Below, piece after piece: positions 16,543 through 25,846 of a DNA stretch of 64,000 nucleotides. Source of the stretch: Tichowtungia sp964398915 (GTDB lineage: Bacteria; Verrucomicrobiota; Kiritimatiellia; Kiritimatiellales; Tichowtungiaceae); contig CAYNOR010000004.1 in assembly GCA_964398915.1 (NCBI GenBank), positions 1 to 64,000 on the forward strand, written 5' to 3'. Made by a program: the position numbers and the translations under genes. Numbering within the stretch: position 1 is the stretch's first letter; each line of letters begins with the position of its first letter. The notes under the pieces are model-generated. The model made no database searches. It had not been told where the DNA came from and saw nothing but the letters and a program-made list of their open reading frames with translations.

Positions 16543-17655
16543 ATGAATCTGGATAAAATTGCACAGCAGTTTGAGTTGCGCGGCAGGCTGGCAAGCATCC
16601 GTCCGGTCACATCCGGAAATGTTAACGACACCTATGTCGCTGTGTTCAGAACCCACTTTTCCGAAGAGCGCGTGATTATTCAGGGGATTAATCACCGCGT
16701 GTTTCCCCGTCCGGATTGGATTATGGAAAACATGCGTATTCTTACACAGCACTGCCATGACCAGCTTCTGCGGGAAGGAGATTCCGCTGACCGCATCTGG
16801 CAGTTTCCGCGGATTATCCCGTGCAGGACCGGGCAGGATTTTTTCATTGATGAATCCGGTAATTACTGGCGTGCACTGACCCTGATTGCCTCGGCCGGTT
16901 CTTTCGATGTCGCCCAGAATGAAGAGCATGCCTACGAATGCGGAATGGTTCTGGGGCAGTTCCACCGGCTGATTTCCGGGATAGACCCCAGCCTTCTGCA
17001 TGACACGCTGCCCGGCTATCATGAAACGCCCGGGTACCTCGCAAAATATGACCAAACAGTCGCAACGGATACCGCCCGTGAACTGATCGGCGGTTCGGGA
17101 CAGATTCAAGGCTTGTGCAAATTTATTGAGGCCCGGCGCGGATTCGCCAGTGTTCTTCAGGATGCGATAAAAAACGGCGGGCTTCAGACCCGCTTAATCC
17201 ATGGCGATCCAAAAGTCAGCAACATCATGATCGATTCCGACTCCGGAAAGGGCACAGCTATCATTGATCTGGACACCGTTAAACCCGGTCTCATTCATTA
17301 TGATTTCGGGGATGCGTTGCGCTCCCTGTGCAACCGGGCGGGGGAAGAAGCAGAGAATCTGTCTGAGGTCGTTTTCGATCTGGATTTTTGCGATGCCTTT
17401 GTTCGCGGCTATACCGTTTATGCAAAAGGGTTCCTCACTCCGCAGGACCGGAAGTATCTGTACGATTCCATTCGACTGATTGCGTTTGAGCTGGGCCTCC
17501 GCTTCTTTCAGGATCATCTGGCCGGCAACGTCTATTTTAAGATTCGTGCGCCCGATCAGAATCTGCATCGCGCCCAGGTCCAGTTTCGTTTGTGCGAAAG
17601 CATAGAAATCCGTAAACGGCAGATCAGACAACTTCTCGACGAAGCGTTTCAATAA
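16543..17655 (+). CDS. Aminoglycoside-phosphotransferase-fold sugar kinase (NahK-like)
   Basis: 370 residues with an APH/choline-kinase fold: TSGNVNDTYVA near 27-37 for the nucleotide loop, LIHGDPKVSNIM near 217-228 (catalytic Asp) and AIIDLDTVKPG then HYDFGDALRS for metal binding. The IDLDTVKPGLxxYDFGD signature resembles N-acetylhexosamine 1-kinase (NahK/LnpB), which makes HexNAc-1-phosphate. Substrate is inferred. It is divergent from the DUF1643-like gene and ends at a 600-bp gene-poor stretch. Confidence 0.75.
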   Translation: MNLDKIAQQFELRGRLASIRPVTSGNVNDTYVAVFRTHFSEERVIIQGINHRVFPRPDWIMENMRILTQHCHDQLLREGDSADRIWQFPRIIPCRTGQDFFIDESGNYWRALTLIASAGSFDVAQNEEHAYECGMVLGQFHRLISGIDPSLLHDTLPGYHETPGYLAKYDQTVATDTARELIGGSGQIQGLCKFIEARRGFASVLQDAIKNGGLQTRLIHGDPKVSNIMIDSDSGKGTAIIDLDTVKPGLIHYDFGDALRSLCNRAGEEAENLSEVVFDLDFCDAFVRGYTVYAKGFLTPQDRKYLYDSIRLIAFELGLRFFQDHLAGNVYFKIRAPDQNLHRAQVQFRLCESIEIRKRQIRQLLDEAFQ

Positions 17656-18282
17656 CCCTTCGGATATTGCTCCATATAATACGGCATCAATCTGATTTGT
17701 ATTGATCGGAATCTGAAAAAGATTTTTTACCACTCGCTTTGCTAGAGGGACCTCCGAGGGGGTCAGAGGGGACGTTCAGAAATCAGGGGTCATACCACTT
17801 CCGAATGACATTCAGTATTCTATCAAGGCCGGCAAGATGCCGGCGATACGTATCGCAGGGTTGCTGCTTCCTTCGGTCCTCGCTTCGCGTCCAGCCTGCC
17901 TTGTCTTTTAACCGAATATCATGCGGTTTTGGTATCAGAAGTCAGATGGAATAAACGGTGCCCCATGGTTTTGGGGTAGCCCTGTTGGCACAGGGCTTGA
18001 TTCGGAGTAGAGATCACAAGTAAAAACGAGCTTTGCCGTTCGCTTCACTCTCTGCCGGTTTGCCTTCGACAATCCAGCCTCTGCCTTCGGCGGTCACTTG
18101 ATATCTCTGCTTCAAATCTGTTCCGTTTATTGAGAGAAGCTCTCTGACCTCCTCCGAAGTTTGCTCTAGCGAAGCGGGTGGTGAAGAATACTCACTAAGT
18201 TAACTTCGTATAAGACAATTTTTTCGTGTATTCGGGCGGGAGGCTGGTCTATGCTCGGCCACTCAATTCTAGGGGTTTAAGA
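17656..18282. other. Gene-poor region with a hairpin repeat and decayed coding sequence
   Basis: No intact gene is seen. It contains a palindrome at 17829-17845 (GCCGGC, loop AAGAT, GCCGGC; in reverse: GTATC, stem, ATCTT loop), followed by a CTCGCTTCGCG-type motif, and a stop-free minus-strand frame at 18014-18199. A short plus-strand ORF (17739-17954) has no coding character. Confidence 0.6.
18014..18199 (-). pseudogene. Possible 3' remnant of an unknown gene
   Basis: Minus-strand frame of about 61 codons with coding-like composition and no plausible start. It reads EEVRELLSINGTDLKQRY, then VTAEGRGWIVEGKPAE and a terminal KARFYL stop. It looks like the C-terminal end of a lost gene. I do not recognise the family. 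Confidence 0.3.
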
Positions 18283-19665
18283 ATGAAATATATCAGTACC
18301 AGAGGCCAAATGAAGCCGGTCGGATTCCTTGATGCGGTAATGACCGGGCTGGCACCCGACGGCGGACTGCTTCTGCCCGAAAATCTGCCGAACGTGTCCG
18401 GCAAACTGCTGGCGTGGGCGGGGCTTTCGTATCAGGAGCTGGCATTCGAGGTGATGAGCCTGTTCGCGACCGATCTGCCGCCCGCCGATCTCAAGGCTCT
18501 GATCGAAAAAAGCTATTCCACGTTTCGCGCCGCAGACGTGGCTCCGGTTGTTCGGGTCGACGGATTCCATGTATTGGAACTCTGGCACGGTCCGACGCTC
18601 GCCTTCAAAGATGTCGCCCTGCAATTTCTCGGCAATCTGTTCGAGTACGTTCTCGAAAAACGCGGCGGCGAACTGAATATCCTCGGCGCGACCAGCGGCG
18701 ACACCGGGTCGGCCGCCATCTACGGCGTTCACGGCAAAAAGAATATCCGCATTTTCATTATGCATCCGAAGGGCCGCACCAGTCCCGTTCAGGAAAAGCA
18801 GATGACCAGCGTGCTCGACGATAACGTGTTCAACCTCGCGGTGGAAGGCACCTTCGACGACTGCCAGCATCTGATGAAATCGATTTTCGCCGACGTGGAG
18901 TTTAAAGAGAAGCACTCGCTCGGCTCCGTCAACTCCGTCAACTGGGCGCGCGTGCTGGCCCAGATCGTCTATTATTTTTACGCCGCCTTCCGGGTACAGG
19001 AAACCACCGGTGCGGCAAAAGTGCAGTTCGCGGTACCGACCGGCAACTTCGGCGACATCATGGCCGGATACATTGCCGCGCAGATGGGTCTGCCGGTTAA
19101 ACAGCTGATTCTGGCCACCAACGAAAACAACATCCTGTCGCGTTTTTTCAACACCGGCGTCTACAGCATGGGCGAAGTCGTGCCGACCATCAGTCCGTCG
19201 ATGGATATTCAGATTGCCAGCAACTTTGAGCGCTATCTCTACTACCGGCTGGGTCAGGATTCCGCAAAACTGCGCGAGCTGATGGCCGGCTTTGCTAAAA
19301 ACAAATCGCTGACGGTTGAGTTGAATGCGGACGGAGTCATGGATCCTCTGTTCGCCGCAGGCGAAGCGGACACCGCTCAGACGCTGGCGATGATTAAAAA
19401 ATGCTACGAACAGGAAGGGTACATCCTCGATCCGCACACTGCGGTCGGTGTTGTCGTCTCGGAATGTTTTGCGGACTTAGCCGCTCCAACCATCTGTCTG
19501 GCCACCGCGCACCCGGCCAAATTTAATGACGCGATCGAACAGGCCATCGGCGTTGCCGCGCACCATCCGGCACTCGACAAACTCGCCGACGCCAAAACCC
19601 GCTGCGACACCATCGCCAACGACGAATCCGCCGTGCGCGAGTATCTGGTTCAGAAGACGGTTTAA
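18283..19665 (+). CDS. thrC: Threonine synthase
   Basis: PLP enzyme converting O-phosphohomoserine to threonine. 460 residues from the ATG at 18283 (AGGGG 8 bp upstream): MKYISTRGQ start, DGGLLLPE, HGPTLAFKDVALQFLG with the PLP Lys, GATSGDTGSAA phosphate-binding loop, and PTGNFGD. This is the longer class I (E. coli/yeast-like) ThrC. The longer ORF from 18226 lacks a sensible start. It is followed after 33 bp by the hsd operon. Confidence 0.97.
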   Translation: MKYISTRGQMKPVGFLDAVMTGLAPDGGLLLPENLPNVSGKLLAWAGLSYQELAFEVMSLFATDLPPADLKALIEKSYSTFRAADVAPVVRVDGFHVLELWHGPTLAFKDVALQFLGNLFEYVLEKRGGELNILGATSGDTGSAAIYGVHGKKNIRIFIMHPKGRTSPVQEKQMTSVLDDNVFNLAVEGTFDDCQHLMKSIFADVEFKEKHSLGSVNSVNWARVLAQIVYYFYAAFRVQETTGAAKVQFAVPTGNFGDIMAGYIAAQMGLPVKQLILATNENNILSRFFNTGVYSMGEVVPTISPSMDIQIASNFERYLYYRLGQDSAKLRELMAGFAKNKSLTVELNADGVMDPLFAAGEADTAQTLAMIKKCYEQEGYILDPHTAVGVVVSECFADLAAPTICLATAHPAKFNDAIEQAIGVAAHHPALDKLADAKTRCDTIANDESAVREYLVQKTV

Positions 19666-19698
19666 AACGAAGTGACCCATGACATCTGAAAGGCATCT

Positions 19699-21156
19699 AT
19701 GTTCGAGCAAGCGTTCAAGAATATCGACGACGTTCTCTGGAAGGATGCCGGATGCACCAGCGAGCTGGATTATACCGAGCAAACCTCTTGGCTGCTGTTC
19801 CTAAAATACCTCGACGGTCTCGAAGAGGATAAGGCCACCGAAGCCGCGCTCGACGGCAAAAAGTACGCCTACATCCTCGAAAAGCCCTACCGCTGGGAAA
19901 CGTGGGCCGCACCGAAGGGCAAAGACGGCAAACTCGACCACAACATCGCGTTGGGTGGCGACGACCTGCTGGCCTTCGTCAATGGTAAGCTCTTCCCGTA
20001 CCTGCACGGCTTCAAAGCCAAGGCAACCGGCCCGAACACCATCGAATACAAGATCGGCGAGATTTTCGGCGAAATCAAGAACCGCATCCAGAGCGGCTAC
20101 AACCTGCGCGAGATCATCGACCATATCGACGAATTGCGCTTCCGTTCCCAGACCGAGAAGCATGAGCTGTCGCACCTCTACGAAGCCAAGATCAAAAACA
20201 TGGGCAACGCCGGGCGCAACGGCGGCGAGTATTACACCCCGCGCCCGCTCATCCGTACCATCGTGCGGGTGGTTCAGCCCAAGATTGGCGACAAGATTTA
20301 CGACGGGGCGGTCGGCTCGGCAGGCTTTTTGTGCGAAGCGTATGACTACCTCAAAGAAACCTACCCCAAGCGCACCACCTCGCAAGACCGCACCCTGCAA
20401 GAGCGCACCTTCTACGGCAAGGAGAAGAAGTCGCTGGCCTATGTCATTGCGATCATGAACATGATTCTGCACGGCATCGAAGCGCCGAACATCATCCACA
20501 CCAACACGCTTTCCGAGAATCTCGCCGACGTTCAGGATAAAGACCGCTACGACGTGATCCTCGCCAATCCGCCCTTTGGCGGCAAAGAACGCAAAGAGGT
20601 TCAACAGAACTTTCCGATCCGCACCGGCGAAACGGCGTTCCTGTTTTTGCAGCACTTCATCAAAATGCTCAAAGCGGGCGGACGCGCAGGCGTAGTCATC
20701 AAGAACACCTTTCTGAGCAATACGGATAATGCGTCGGTCAGTTTGCGGAAGCTGTTACTTGAAAGCTGCAACCTGCACACCGTACTGGATTGTCCCGGCG
20801 GTACGTTCCAGGGCGCGGGCGTCAAAACCGTGGTACTGTTTTTCGAGAAAGGTTCCAAGACCCGGAAAACGTGGTTCTATCAGCTCGAACCCGGACGAAA
20901 CATGGGCAAAACCAACCCGCTGAATGATAATGACCTGATTGACTTTATTGACCTGCAACGGACGTTTGCCGACTCGCCCAAAAGCTGGAGCGTGGATACC
21001 AAGACGATTGACCAAAGCACCTTTGATTTGTCGGTGAAAAACCCGAACGGCGGCGAAGAAGTCGTCCACCGCACCCCGCAGGCCATCATGAAAGAAATCG
21101 CCGCGTTGGACGCCGAGAGCGCGGAAGTGTTGGAGAATATCAAGGCACTGCTATGA
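19699..21156 (+). CDS. hsdM: Type I restriction-modification DNA methyltransferase subunit HsdM
   Basis: N6-adenine methyltransferase subunit. 485 residues: HsdM N-terminal helical domain (about 5-130), YYTPRPLIRTIV, SAM motif I as YDGAVGSAGFL (the usual DP is DG here), and the catalytic motif IV NPPF at 290-293. It forms the first gene of the hsd operon and overlaps hsdS by 4 bp (ATGA). Confidence 0.97.
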   Translation: MFEQAFKNIDDVLWKDAGCTSELDYTEQTSWLLFLKYLDGLEEDKATEAALDGKKYAYILEKPYRWETWAAPKGKDGKLDHNIALGGDDLLAFVNGKLFPYLHGFKAKATGPNTIEYKIGEIFGEIKNRIQSGYNLREIIDHIDELRFRSQTEKHELSHLYEAKIKNMGNAGRNGGEYYTPRPLIRTIVRVVQPKIGDKIYDGAVGSAGFLCEAYDYLKETYPKRTTSQDRTLQERTFYGKEKKSLAYVIAIMNMILHGIEAPNIIHTNTLSENLADVQDKDRYDVILANPPFGGKERKEVQQNFPIRTGETAFLFLQHFIKMLKAGGRAGVVIKNTFLSNTDNASVSLRKLLLESCNLHTVLDCPGGTFQGAGVKTVVLFFEKGSKTRKTWFYQLEPGRNMGKTNPLNDNDLIDFIDLQRTFADSPKSWSVDTKTIDQSTFDLSVKNPNGGEEVVHRTPQAIMKEIAALDAESAEVLENIKALL

Positions 21157-22325
21157 AGAAGGGGTGGCAGACAAAAAAGCTGAGCGACCTCTACCAGATC
21201 GGCTCAAGCAAGCGCGTTCTGAAATCCCAATGGAAGACGGAGGGCGTGCCGTTCTACCGTGGGCGTGAAGTGACGCGATTGGCTGCCGACGGCTTTGTGG
21301 ACAACGAACTGTTCATCTCCGAGAAGCACTTTGCCGAGCTATCGAAAGAATACGGTGTCCCGAAAGCGGGCGACATTGTCATCACCGCGATTGGAACAAT
21401 CGGGAACTCACATGTCGTTCGAAGCAGTGACCTGTTCTATTTCAAGGACGCGAGCGTCCTCTGGATGAAACGAACCTCCGAGGTAAGTAGCGAGTTCGTC
21501 AACTTGTGGCTGAAGTCGCCTTCCTTTTTTGACCAACTCGACCGTGGCAATGGGGCAACCGTCGATACGCTCACGATTCAAAAACTCCAGAGTGTCGAAC
21601 TCTTTGTCCCGCCGCTGGCGGAGCAGCGGCGGATTGTCGGGCTGCTGGACGAAGCGTTTGAGGGGATTGCGACAGCCAAAGCCAACGCCGAAAAGAACCT
21701 CCAAAACGCCCGCGCCCTCTTCGCGAGCCACCACAATTCCATTTTCAGCCACAGGCGCGAAGGGTGGGCAGAAAAGCCTTTGGGCGAAGTTTGCGAATAC
21801 GTGAACGGCAAAGCACACGAACGGTGCATTGATGAAGGCGGCCGATTCATCGTCATCAACTCGAAGTTCATTTCGACCGAAGGAGAAGTGTTCAAAAGAT
21901 CAAACGATGCGCTTCTGTTGCTTCAGCCCGGCGAAATCGCGATGGTTCTCAGCGATGTTCCAAACGGCAAGGCTCTTGCCAAATGCTTTTTAGTGAAGGA
22001 ATCCAACACTTACACGCTAAACCAGCGCATTTGCCTGATTCGCTCCACGAAGTTCCACACTAAGTTCCTATTCTATCAGCTCAATCGGAACAGGCATTTC
22101 TTGAGTTTCGATAACGGCGAGAATCAAACCAACATGCGATTGAATCAGGTGTTGAGTTGTCCGCTTTTCCTTCCGCCGTTAGCCGAACAGGAAACCATTG
22201 CCGACACTCTTGACTCCCTGTCGGAAGAAACCCAACGCCTCGCCGCCATCTATCAGCAGAAGCTCGCCGCGCTGGATGCGTTGAAGAAGTCGTTGCTGCA
22301 CCGGGCGTTTGCGGGGGAGTTGTGA
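21153..22325 (+). CDS. hsdS: Type I restriction-modification specificity subunit HsdS
   Basis: Recognises the DNA target for the M and R subunits. 390 residues with two target-recognition domains (about 1-150 and 200-350) separated and followed by conserved helices that share VELFVPPLAEQRRI and PLFLPPLAEQETI, the internal repeat typical of HsdS. The target sequence cannot be predicted by eye. ATGA overlap with hsdM. Confidence 0.95.
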   Translation: MKKGWQTKKLSDLYQIGSSKRVLKSQWKTEGVPFYRGREVTRLAADGFVDNELFISEKHFAELSKEYGVPKAGDIVITAIGTIGNSHVVRSSDLFYFKDASVLWMKRTSEVSSEFVNLWLKSPSFFDQLDRGNGATVDTLTIQKLQSVELFVPPLAEQRRIVGLLDEAFEGIATAKANAEKNLQNARALFASHHNSIFSHRREGWAEKPLGEVCEYVNGKAHERCIDEGGRFIVINSKFISTEGEVFKRSNDALLLLQPGEIAMVLSDVPNGKALAKCFLVKESNTYTLNQRICLIRSTKFHTKFLFYQLNRNRHFLSFDNGENQTNMRLNQVLSCPLFLPPLAEQETIADTLDSLSEETQRLAAIYQQKLAALDALKKSLLHRAFAGEL

Positions 22326-22334
22326 GATGGCCGG

Positions 22335-22395
22335 ATTGACATGGTTGACCTTTTTAAGTGGAATGGCCGCGATGTCAATGAAGTCAAAAGAGTCA
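22335..22395. repeat. 9-nt-period repeat array, upstream arm (locus A)
   Basis: TTGAC-type units (ATTGACATGGTTGACC, 22335-22350) and, after a 20-bp centre, GTCAA-type units at 9-nt spacing (GTCAAT.., GTCAAA.., GTCACC.., 22374-22395). The arm can fold on itself. It lies between hsdS and the four-helix-bundle gene. Confidence 0.75.
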
Positions 22396-22426
22396 CCAAG
22401 GGCACACCACCAACCAGGAGCACACC

Positions 22427-23176
22427 ATGCCTGAGCTGTTCGATAAACACGGTGGGTTCCGCCGTCTCCATTCTTTCACGCTGGCGACGATGGTGCAGAT
22501 CGAGACGCTGCGATTCTGCCGCCGTTTTCTGACGTTCGATCACCGCGAGGCAGGGCCGAAGTTTTATGACCCGAAGGGGCGGCAGTACGACCAGATGACG
22601 CAGGCCGCGCGCAGTGGCCGACAGAATATCATCGAAGGTTCGGAGCGTTCGTCTACCTCGAAAGACACCGAGATGAAGCTCACCGACGTGGCGCGGGCGA
22701 GCCTGAGCGAGCTGCGCGGCGATTACGAGGTGTTCATTCTCGACCGGCACCAGCTCCCGTGGTCGGTGCACGAGCCGGAAGCGAAAGCCGTGAATGCGAT
22801 CTCGCTGGATCCGGCGCCATTCTCCGACGACATGGTTCATGAGTCGGCGAAACATGCGCTGGAGCAACGCAAGAAGTACGCCCGGTGGCTCGATGCCGAT
22901 GACGCGGTGGTGGTGGCCAATGCGATGCTCATTATCATCGGCCGCGCGCTGAATATGTTGAAGAGTCAGATTGAAGCGCAGGGCAAGGCGTTTGAAGAAA
23001 ACGGCGGCTTCAGTGAACGGCTCACGGCCAAACGCATCGAGGCGCGGGAGAAGAGTCTTCCGCCATCGCCGGAATGCCCGCAGTGCGGCAAGCCGATGCG
23101 CCAGCGTAAGTCGGCGAAAGGTGATTTCTGGGGCTGTTCAGTTTTTCCGGATTGCAAAGGAACAAGACCGGTATGA
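22427..23176 (+). CDS. Four-helix-bundle protein with C-terminal topoisomerase-type zinc ribbon
   Basis: 249 residues. The N-terminal about 190 residues resemble the 23S rRNA intervening-sequence (S23/Avd-like) four-helix bundle: AARSGRQNIIEGSERSSTSK corresponds to the family's GSVAANIxEG core. The C-terminus is a single zf-C4 topoisomerase ribbon (CPQCGKPMRQR...FWGCSVFPDCKGTRP). Similar proteins are known as four-helix-bundle suffix-domain proteins. It sits inside the hsd operon and is flanked on both sides by 9-nt-period repeat arrays. The start at 22427 has an AGGAG site 6 bp upstream. Role unknown; nucleic-acid binding is inferred from the zinc ribbon. Confidence 0.85.
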   Translation: MPELFDKHGGFRRLHSFTLATMVQIETLRFCRRFLTFDHREAGPKFYDPKGRQYDQMTQAARSGRQNIIEGSERSSTSKDTEMKLTDVARASLSELRGDYEVFILDRHQLPWSVHEPEAKAVNAISLDPAPFSDDMVHESAKHALEQRKKYARWLDADDAVVVANAMLIIIGRALNMLKSQIEAQGKAFEENGGFSERLTAKRIEAREKSLPPSPECPQCGKPMRQRKSAKGDFWGCSVFPDCKGTRPV

Positions 23177-23177
23177 G

Positions 23178-23254
23178 TGTGTTGACAGGAATGACTCGAT
23201 TGACCACATTGTCAATGCGGTCCACAGAGTTAACCCTGTCAATCAGGTCAAAAT
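23178..23254. repeat. 9-nt-period repeat array, downstream arm (locus A)
   Basis: Units of the form NNNNTTGAC (TTGACAGGA, ATGACTCGA, TTGACC) change near 23210 to GTCAANNNN (GTCAATGCG, GTCCACAGA, GTTAACCCT, GTCAATCAG, GTCAAAATC), in exact 9-nt phase. It fills the space between the four-helix-bundle stop and the hsdR start. Confidence 0.8.
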
Positions 23255-23255
23255 C

Positions 23256-25646
23256 ATGAACGAAGCCGAAACCAGAGCCGAACATATTGATCCCGCGTTA
23301 AAGGCGGCGGGCTGGGGCGTTGTCGAAGGCAGTCGCATCCGGCGGGAATATCCGATTGCACCCGGTCGCATCGAAGGGCGCGGCAAACGCGGCAAGGCTC
23401 TGACAGCGGACTATGTTCTGGAGTACCGCAACACCAAACTGGCGGTTATCGAGGCCAAAGCATGGGATCAAGAACTGACCGAAGGTGTAGCGCAGGCCAA
23501 GAACTACGCGGGCAAACTGGCTGTGCGCTTCACCTATTCCAGTAATGGTCAGGGCATTTACGGCATCGACATGGAGACCGGCAAAGAAGGCGAAACAGCC
23601 AACTTCCCGTCGCCGGATGATCTCTGGAATGAAACCTTTGCTAAAGAGGATGCATGGCGTGACCGTTTTGCCGAAGTGCCGTTTGAGGACAAAGGCGGAT
23701 CGCATCCCAGCCGATATTATCAGGACATCGCTGTCGAGCGGGTGATGGAGGCCATTGCGGAAAACCGTAATCGTATCCTGCTCACTCTCGCCACCGGAAC
23801 GGGCAAGACGTTCATCGCGTTTCAAATTGCGTGGAAGCTGTTTAACGCCCGCTGGAATCTAAGCCGCGACCCTTCGCGCCGACCACGTATCCTTTTCCTC
23901 GCCGACCGCAATATCCTCGCGAATCAGGCGTACAACAACTTCTCCGCTTTTGCCGAGGACGCTATGGTGCGGATCGCGCCGGGTGACATTCGTAAGAAAG
24001 GCAAGGTTCCAAAGAACGGCAGTCTGTTCTTCACCATCTTCCAGACGTTTATGAGCGGCCCGCCCAAGGACGACAAGCCATCACCGTATTTCGGTGAGTA
24101 TCCGCCGGATTTCTTCGATTTCATCGTTGTGGATGAGTGCCATCGCGGCGGTGCAAACGATGAAAGCAACTGGCGCGGCATTCTCGATTACTTTGCTCCG
24201 GCGGTGCAACTCGGCCTCACCGCCACGCCCAAGCGCAGGGACAACGTGGACACCTACCGCTATTTCGGCGAGCCGGTCTATATCTACTCGCTCAAGGACG
24301 GCATTAACGACGGCTTCCTGACTCCTTTCAGGGTGAAACAGATTTCCACGACAATCGATTATTACACCTACACGTCCGACGATACGGTGGTAGATGGCGA
24401 GATCGAGGCTGGAAAGGTGTACGAGGAAAAGGATTTCAACAAGATCATCGAGATCCAGTCGCGCGAAAAGAAGCGCGTTGAAATCTTTATGTCGCAGATT
24501 AATCAGAACGAAAAGACGCTGGTGTTCTGCGCCAGCCAGCTTCATGCGCTGGCGGTGCGCGACCTGATTAACCAGATGAAGACGAGCAGCGACCCGAACT
24601 ACTGCCAGCGGGTGACGGCCAATGACGGCGAACTCGGCGAGCAACACCTGCGCGATTTCCAGGATAACGAGAAAACGATTCCGACCATCCTCACCACCTC
24701 GCAAAAACTTTCCACCGGCGTGGATGCCCGTAACATCCGCAATATCGTTTTGATGCGCCCGATCAATTCGATGATCGAGTTTAAGCAGATCATCGGACGC
24801 GGAACGCGGCTCTACGATGGCAAGGATTACTTCACCATCTACGACTTCGTGAAGGCGCATCTTAAATTCAGTGATCCGGAATGGGATGGGCCGCCGCAAG
24901 AAGAAAAGCCATGCCCCAAGTGCAATACGCGTCCCTGCGTTTGCGAAGTAACACCGCCGCAGCCATGCCCCGTTTGCGGGATGATCCCGTGCGAGTGTCC
25001 GAAGGAGTCTTGTTTTGTTTGCGGTAAACGCCCCTGCGAATGTCAGCGCAAGAAAAAGGCAAAGGTGAAACTCGCCGATGGAAAAGAGCGCACCATTCAG
25101 CACATGATGATGACCACGTTCTGGCATCCCGATGGCACACCCATGTCATCCAAGGAGTTCATCAATCTGCTCTTTGGCGCGATCCCCGATTTTTTCCAAA
25201 GCGAGGATGAGCTGCGCAAACTTTGGAGCGCACCAGATACGCGGGCAAAACTATTGGCCGGGCTGGCGGAAAAGGGATTCGGGCCAGACCAGCTCGGTGA
25301 GATGCAAAAATGCATTGATGCCGAGAAAAGCGACATCTTCGACGTACTCGCCTACGTCAGCTACAATACGCCGACCATTACACGCAAAGAACGTGCCGAC
25401 CATGCGCGGGTTTATATCAACTCCAACTTCAACGCCAAGCAGCAGGCGTTTCTGGACTTCGTGCTGGCGCACTATGTGTCGGTCGGCGTCGGGGAGCTTG
25501 ACCAAGAAAAGCTCACCCCCTTGTTGCGGCTCAAGTATCACAACTCCATTGCCGACGCCGTGGCCGATCTAGGAAAGCCGGAAGACATCGGCAAGGTGTT
25601 CGCAGGCTTCCAGAAGTATCTTTACCGGGAAACAGTGGCTGCGTAA
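23256..25646 (+). CDS. hsdR: Type I restriction endonuclease subunit HsdR
   Basis: Motor and nuclease subunit. From the ATG at 23256, 796 residues: an N-terminal PD-(D/E)xK nuclease (Asp52, Glu66-Ala-Lys68), a DEAD-like SF2 helicase with LATGTGKT near 180 and DECHRG near 293, a second RecA domain (QIIGRGTRLYDGKDYF) and an EcoEI-type C-terminal domain. Between them (about 552-593) lie three tandem cysteine motifs of the form CPxCxxxPCxC, an unusual insert. The upstream part of the ORF (from 22971) overlaps the previous gene and is not coding. Confidence 0.95.
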   Translation: MNEAETRAEHIDPALKAAGWGVVEGSRIRREYPIAPGRIEGRGKRGKALTADYVLEYRNTKLAVIEAKAWDQELTEGVAQAKNYAGKLAVRFTYSSNGQGIYGIDMETGKEGETANFPSPDDLWNETFAKEDAWRDRFAEVPFEDKGGSHPSRYYQDIAVERVMEAIAENRNRILLTLATGTGKTFIAFQIAWKLFNARWNLSRDPSRRPRILFLADRNILANQAYNNFSAFAEDAMVRIAPGDIRKKGKVPKNGSLFFTIFQTFMSGPPKDDKPSPYFGEYPPDFFDFIVVDECHRGGANDESNWRGILDYFAPAVQLGLTATPKRRDNVDTYRYFGEPVYIYSLKDGINDGFLTPFRVKQISTTIDYYTYTSDDTVVDGEIEAGKVYEEKDFNKIIEIQSREKKRVEIFMSQINQNEKTLVFCASQLHALAVRDLINQMKTSSDPNYCQRVTANDGELGEQHLRDFQDNEKTIPTILTTSQKLSTGVDARNIRNIVLMRPINSMIEFKQIIGRGTRLYDGKDYFTIYDFVKAHLKFSDPEWDGPPQEEKPCPKCNTRPCVCEVTPPQPCPVCGMIPCECPKESCFVCGKRPCECQRKKKAKVKLADGKERTIQHMMMTTFWHPDGTPMSSKEFINLLFGAIPDFFQSEDELRKLWSAPDTRAKLLAGLAEKGFGPDQLGEMQKCIDAEKSDIFDVLAYVSYNTPTITRKERADHARVYINSNFNAKQQAFLDFVLAHYVSVGVGELDQEKLTPLLRLKYHNSIADAVADLGKPEDIGKVFAGFQKYLYRETVAA

Positions 25647-25739
25647 TGGAAACGGGTCTGAGTATCAGCCGGTGAATCTGCTGTCTCTGGTCGAAGAACT
25701 GAAAAAGTCGGTTGTGATGATCAAGGTGTATTGATGTTG

Positions 25740-25795
25740 GGTGGAGCGCGACCTCCGGGCGCGCTTTGAACGCGCTCGGAGATCGCGTTCCACCT
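25740..25795. repeat. Paired inverted hairpin repeat (REPIN-like), copy 1
   Basis: Two units face each other: GTGG, stem AGCGCG, loop ACCTCCGGG, stem CGCGCT, then on the opposite strand GTGG, stem AACGCG, loop ATCTCCGAG, stem CGCGTT. A near-copy (about 90% by eye) lies at 39699-39753 in the opposite orientation. It is followed by a 10-nt-period stretch (NNATTCGCGN three times, 25801-25830). Confidence 0.85.
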
Positions 25796-25846
25796 ATTTT
25801 TGATTCGCGTAATTTCGCGTCCATTCGCGGTTAAATAAGGACAAAT

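Noticed and set aside
17739..17954. 71-codon plus-strand frame after the NahK-like gene
   Set aside because: Crosses a hairpin repeat, with atypical codon use and no ribosome-binding site.
25648..25733. Open frame after hsdR reading NGNGSEYQPVNLLSLVEELK
   Set aside because: It reads like a protein tail, but no start or homologue is clear; not enough to call a gene.
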